DNA of 60,296 nt, taken from positions 1-60,296 of the forward strand of contig CAIQBG010000002.1 in NCBI GenBank assembly GCA_903870055.1, given 5' to 3'. This document shows, in pieces, positions 57,220 through 60,296 of this stretch; positions within the stretch are counted from its first letter, which is position 1, and each line of letters begins with the position of its first letter. The position numbers were made by a program, and so were the translations under genes. The DNA comes from an uncultured Pseudomonadota bacterium (GTDB lineage Bacteria > Pseudomonadota > Gammaproteobacteria > Burkholderiales > Rhodocyclaceae). The notes beneath the pieces were generated by a model, which was not told where the DNA came from, did no database searches, and was given only the letters and a program-made list of their open reading frames with translations.

Positions 57220-58521
57220 ATGACACTGCGCACATTCCTGACTCGCTCGACCCGCGGCCTTCTGGCTGCGCTGTCGCTGATCACGCTGATTGCAACCCCG
57301 GCCTATGCTCAACTGAATGTTGAAGTTGTGGGCGCAGGCGCGCAACGTATACTCGTAGCCGTGCCTAACTTTGGCGGCGACGACAGCTTGGGGCGAGAAA
57401 TTGCTGCCGTAGTGCGTAATGACCTGGCGAGCACTGGTCTCTTCAATATTATTAATACAGATACCCTTGTTGCCGAAGAAAATAGCGCCGTCGATTTTGC
57501 TGCCTGGCGATCACGCGGTGCGGATGCGCTCGCAACGGCCACCACCAGCCGCCCGGGCGGTCAGATTGAAGTCCGTGTACGTGTTGCCGATATCGTTAAG
57601 CGCGGCACACTAGGCAATACCACCGTAACGGTCCCGGGCAATAGCATGCGTTTAGCTGGCCACAAGGTTGCTGATTTCATCTACCAAAAGCTCACTGGCC
57701 AACCCGGATACTTCTCCTCCCGCATTGCCTATGTACTTAAACAAGGCAATGGCCCAACAGCCCAGTTTCAGCTGATTGTTGCCGATGCCGATGGTCAGAA
57801 CCCGGTACCGGTATTCAAATACAACCAACCGATCATTTCACCGGCCTGGTCGCCCGATGGCACCAAGCTGGCTTATGTTTCTTTCGAAAAGAGCAAACCC
57901 GTTATTTTTGAGCAAACGCTCAAAACGGGTGCACGCCGAGCAGTTGCGAGCTTCCGTGGCTCCAACTCTGCACCAGCCTGGTCACCTGATGGCAGCCGCC
58001 TGGTTGTTGCGCTGTCGCGCGAAGGCGGCACCCAGCTGTATAGCATTGCGCTAGCCACCGGGCAGGCGACCCGCATTACCAATACCAGTGGTATTGACAC
58101 CGAACCTGCCTTCTCACCAGACGGCCAGTGGATCTACTTCACCTCGGATCGCGGTGGCAGCCCACAAATCTATAAAATGCCAGCTGGCGGTGGCGGCGCC
58201 CAACGCGTGAGCTTTGATGGCAACTACAACGTTAGCGCACGGCCATCGCGCGATGGCCGCACGCTGGCCTTTATTACCCGCCGCGATGGTGGTTTCCGAG
58301 TGGCTACATTGGATCTGGCAACCCGCCAGGTTACGGTGCTCACTGATTCCCAGCGCGATGAATCACCTACGTTTTCACCTAACGGCCAGATGATTCTGTA
58401 CGCCACCATCCTCGGTGGGCGTGGGGTTTTGGCAGCCGTTTCGGCTGATGGTCAGGTTCGTCAAAAGCTTTCGGCAGTCAACGGCGATGCTCGCGAACCA
58501 GCCTGGGGCCCTAATCGTTAA
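57220..58521 (+). CDS. tolB: Tol-Pal system periplasmic beta-propeller protein TolB
   Basis: A 433-residue periplasmic protein, with signal peptide ending AYA-Q. The N-terminal domain (about 30-155) binds TolA. The C-terminal six-bladed propeller shows repeated SPDG motifs (SPAWSPDGTKLAYVS, PAWSPDGSRLVVA, PAFSPDGQWIYFTSDR and others) and binds Pal. The gap to tolA is 42 bp. Confidence 0.97.
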   Translation: MTLRTFLTRSTRGLLAALSLITLIATPAYAQLNVEVVGAGAQRILVAVPNFGGDDSLGREIAAVVRNDLASTGLFNIINTDTLVAEENSAVDFAAWRSRGADALATATTSRPGGQIEVRVRVADIVKRGTLGNTTVTVPGNSMRLAGHKVADFIYQKLTGQPGYFSSRIAYVLKQGNGPTAQFQLIVADADGQNPVPVFKYNQPIISPAWSPDGTKLAYVSFEKSKPVIFEQTLKTGARRAVASFRGSNSAPAWSPDGSRLVVALSREGGTQLYSIALATGQATRITNTSGIDTEPAFSPDGQWIYFTSDRGGSPQIYKMPAGGGGAQRVSFDGNYNVSARPSRDGRTLAFITRRDGGFRVATLDLATRQVTVLTDSQRDESPTFSPNGQMILYATILGGRGVLAAVSADGQVRQKLSAVNGDAREPAWGPNR

Positions 58522-58606
58522 TGAGGATTTAAGCTTAGGCATAGAAAATGCTTCTATCTCAAAGGCTTGATCGCTTACAATTCTAAAAACTTCTGGAGCA
58601 ATACAC

Positions 58607-59131
58607 GTGCAAAACATCACTCGTAAACATTTCATCCGCCTGGTACCGGCTCTGGCCGTTGCCCTGCTGGCCGCTTGTAGCTCAACACCAGACAATAGCT
58701 CGGACCTGGCCAGCGTTGATGCCACCGGCACTTCCGGCGTACCAAAACTGTCGGCTGCGGCCATGGCTAAGCTGCGCGACCCGAACAGCCCGCTGTCCAA
58801 GCGTAGCGTCTACTTCAATTACGATCAGTACGACGTGAAGTCTGAATACAACAGCCAGCTGCAAGCACATGCTAAGTTCATCGCTTCTGAACCGAACGCA
58901 CGCGTTCTGCTTCAAGGCAATACCGATGATCGCGGCAGCCGCGAATACAACCTGGCTCTTGGCCAGCGTCGTGCCGATGCCGTTAAGAAACAATTGGTGC
59001 TGATGGGTGCTCCAGAATCGCAAATCGAATCTGTAAGCCTGGGCAAAGAAAAGCCAAAAGCACTGGGTGACAATGAAGCGGCCTGGGCAGAAAATCGCCG
59101 CGCTGACATGCTCTATAACGGCGAATACTAA
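58607..59131 (+). CDS. pal: Peptidoglycan-associated lipoprotein Pal
   Basis: A 174-residue outer-membrane lipoprotein with lipobox ALLAAC (Cys24). After a disordered linker the OmpA-like domain begins at VYFNYDQYDV. It contains the diaminopimelate-binding region LLQGNTDDRGSREYNLALGQRRADAV, and the domain ends near ENRRADMLYNGEY. The GTG start is preceded by CTGGAG. A TACAAT at 58575-58580 may be a separate pal promoter. Confidence 0.97.
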   Translation: MQNITRKHFIRLVPALAVALLAACSSTPDNSSDLASVDATGTSGVPKLSAAAMAKLRDPNSPLSKRSVYFNYDQYDVKSEYNSQLQAHAKFIASEPNARVLLQGNTDDRGSREYNLALGQRRADAVKKQLVLMGAPESQIESVSLGKEKPKALGDNEAAWAENRRADMLYNGEY

Positions 59132-59133
59132 TC

Positions 59134-59901
59134 ATGATGCGGTCCCTTCCGGCGGCGCTGGCCGCTGCCGGTTTGTTATGCGCACTGCCTGCACACGCCG
59201 GTCTGTTTGACGATGACGTGGCACGCAAGCAGGTTAATGATCTGCAAAAAACGACCAGCCAAACGCTGATTGATCAGACACGTCAAATCGACCAGCTTAA
59301 CCAGCAGGTAGCAGAGTTGCGTGGCCAGGTTGAGGTTCTGAATAATCAGATTACCGACCTGGATAAACGCCAGAAAGATCTCTACCTGGATCTGGACAAC
59401 CGCTTGCAAGGCATTGAAGCCGGTAGAGGCAAGTCCGTTGCCAAACCAGCGGCGCCCGCAGTCTCTGATGCGACCAAAACCGCCGATAAGAATATCGACG
59501 CGAAGGCCGATAGCAAGCCAGCTGATGACCCTGCTGCTGCATTGAAAGCCTATGAGGCTGCTCTGGGTTTGTTCAAAGCGGGCAAATACAAAGAAGCGGC
59601 TGCCGCATTTGATAAGTTCACCAAAACCTACCCAGAGAACGAGCAGGCACCTGCCGCACAATTCTGGTTAGGCAACAGCTACTACGCTGTAGGTGACTGC
59701 AAGCAAGTGATTAGCTCACAACAGAAGCTACTCGCTAAATGGCCAAAGAATGGCCGTGCGCCTGATGCTATGGCCAACATCGCCAATTGTCAGGCTGAGC
59801 TTGGCCAAAAGGCCGAATCGCAAAAAACCCTGAAAGACCTAGTGGCCAAGTATCCGGACTCCAAGGCTGCAGGCGCTGCGAAACAGCAACTCAAGAAGTA
59901 A
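59134..59901 (+). CDS. cpoB: Cell division coordinator CpoB (YbgF)
   Basis: A 255-residue periplasmic protein with signal peptide ending AHA-G. The N-terminal coiled coil (about 30-90, QTRQIDQLNQQVAELRGQVEVLNNQ) forms trimers in the family. It is joined by a charged linker to three TPR repeats (about 130-255). CpoB coordinates TolA with peptidoglycan synthesis at septation. Two ATG codons in tandem can start the gene. Confidence 0.95.
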   Translation: MMRSLPAALAAAGLLCALPAHAGLFDDDVARKQVNDLQKTTSQTLIDQTRQIDQLNQQVAELRGQVEVLNNQITDLDKRQKDLYLDLDNRLQGIEAGRGKSVAKPAAPAVSDATKTADKNIDAKADSKPADDPAAALKAYEAALGLFKAGKYKEAAAAFDKFTKTYPENEQAPAAQFWLGNSYYAVGDCKQVISSQQKLLAKWPKNGRAPDAMANIANCQAELGQKAESQKTLKDLVAKYPDSKAAGAAKQQLKK

Positions 59902-59907
59902 AGCATC

Positions 59908-60296
59908 ATGGCGGACATATTGGGCGCGGACCGCGAACAATCGGTTCGTCTGAGTGAAATATTCTTTTCGTTACAGGGTGAAGCGGCACGTTCCGGCCGG
60001 CCCACTGTTTTCATACGGCTCACCGGCTGTCCGCTACGCTGCACCTGGTGCGATACTGAATACGCTTTTACCGGTGGGACATCCACTTCGGTTGCCGACA
60101 TTCTTAGCGAAGTCGCCCGCTACCCTACCCACTATGTATGCGTCACCGGCGGTGAACCACTGGCACAGAAATCTTGCCTGCCATTGCTAAACGCACTGTG
60201 CGATGCGGGCTATGACGTTTGTCTGGAAACCTCCGGCGCTCTTGATATCGCTGCTGTCGACCCGCGTGTAGCGCGCATCATGGATCTCAAAGCACC
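59908..60296 (+). CDS. queE: 7-carboxy-7-deazaguanine synthase QueE (truncated by window end)
   Basis: The first 129 codons of a radical-SAM enzyme in queuosine synthesis. The sequence LSEIFFSLQGEAARSGRPTVF precedes the cluster motif CPLRCTWCDT and the TGGEPL motif. It follows cpoB as in many betaproteobacteria, where queE and queC come after the tol-pal cluster. Queuosine in tRNA-Asp is the substrate of GluQ encoded at 24.8 kb. Confidence 0.95.
   Translation, partial: MADILGADREQSVRLSEIFFSLQGEAARSGRPTVFIRLTGCPLRCTWCDTEYAFTGGTSTSVADILSEVARYPTHYVCVTGGEPLAQKSCLPLLNALCDAGYDVCLETSGALDIAAVDPRVARIMDLKA

Overview
The window looks like the chromosome of a betaproteobacterium. The evidence is the set and order of housekeeping blocks: miaB-phoH-ybeY-corC-lnt-glyQS-gmhB-plsC, lolB-ispE-tRNA(Gln)-prs-rplY-pth, fdx-coaD-rsmD-M16-M16-ftsY, and yebC-ruvC-ruvA-ruvB-ybgC-tolQRAB-pal-cpoB-queE. 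Other support comes from an HX4E-type PlsC acyltransferase, an adenylylatable type I glutamine synthetase next to ntrBC, and a two-domain L25 ribosomal protein. I cannot place the genus from sequence alone. Almost all of the window is densely coding, with many 1-4 nt start/stop overlaps.

Layout. Positions 1-1790 are accessory: the last 33 codons of an IS30-family transposase, a secreted phytochelatin-synthase-like peptidase and a secreted Dabb-domain protein. They end just beyond the 3' end of a tRNA-Met gene and its terminator. From 1.9 to 12.5 kb there is a plus-strand run for tRNA modification (MiaB), rRNA maturation (YbeY, PhoH), envelope lipoprotein maturation (CorC, Lnt), glycyl-tRNA synthesis (GlyQS), LPS heptose and phospholipid synthesis (GmhB, PlsC) and a YgjP-type metallopeptidase. 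From 12.5 to 21.1 kb everything is on the minus strand: a cation diffusion facilitator, glnA, ntrB, ntrC, birA, coaX and a membrane-anchored TAXI protein. The glnA promoter shows a sigma-54 core and two NtrC palindromes.

From 21.2 to 29.6 kb are a rhodanese, NadA, an EEP-phosphatase/cardiolipin-synthase pair, GluQ, a cytochrome b561 with two YceI proteins, a SYLF protein, YchF and a small RRM-like protein. A complete RND tripartite efflux operon (29.8-36.0 kb) lies in opposite orientation between ychF and pth. From 36.0 to 42.1 kb the minus strand carries pth, rplY, prs, tRNA-Gln, ispE, lolB and a TPR protein. From 42.1 to 49.4 kb are mutM, ferredoxin, coaD, rsmD, two M16 peptidases, ftsY and a calcium/proton antiporter. 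The next gene is rpoH, whose leader carries a near-perfect CIRCE (HrcA) operator overlapping a sigma-E-like promoter. The window ends with Holliday-junction resolution (RuvCAB), the complete Tol-Pal envelope system and a truncated queE.

The most informative signals are regulatory: the layered rpoH control region and the NtrC/sigma-54 control region of glnA. The next group comprises the phytochelatin-synthase/Dabb segment beside tRNA-Met, the membrane-anchored TAXI protein with no TRAP permease nearby, and the RRM-like ORF. I saw no CRISPR array, rRNA operon, prophage or obvious defence island.
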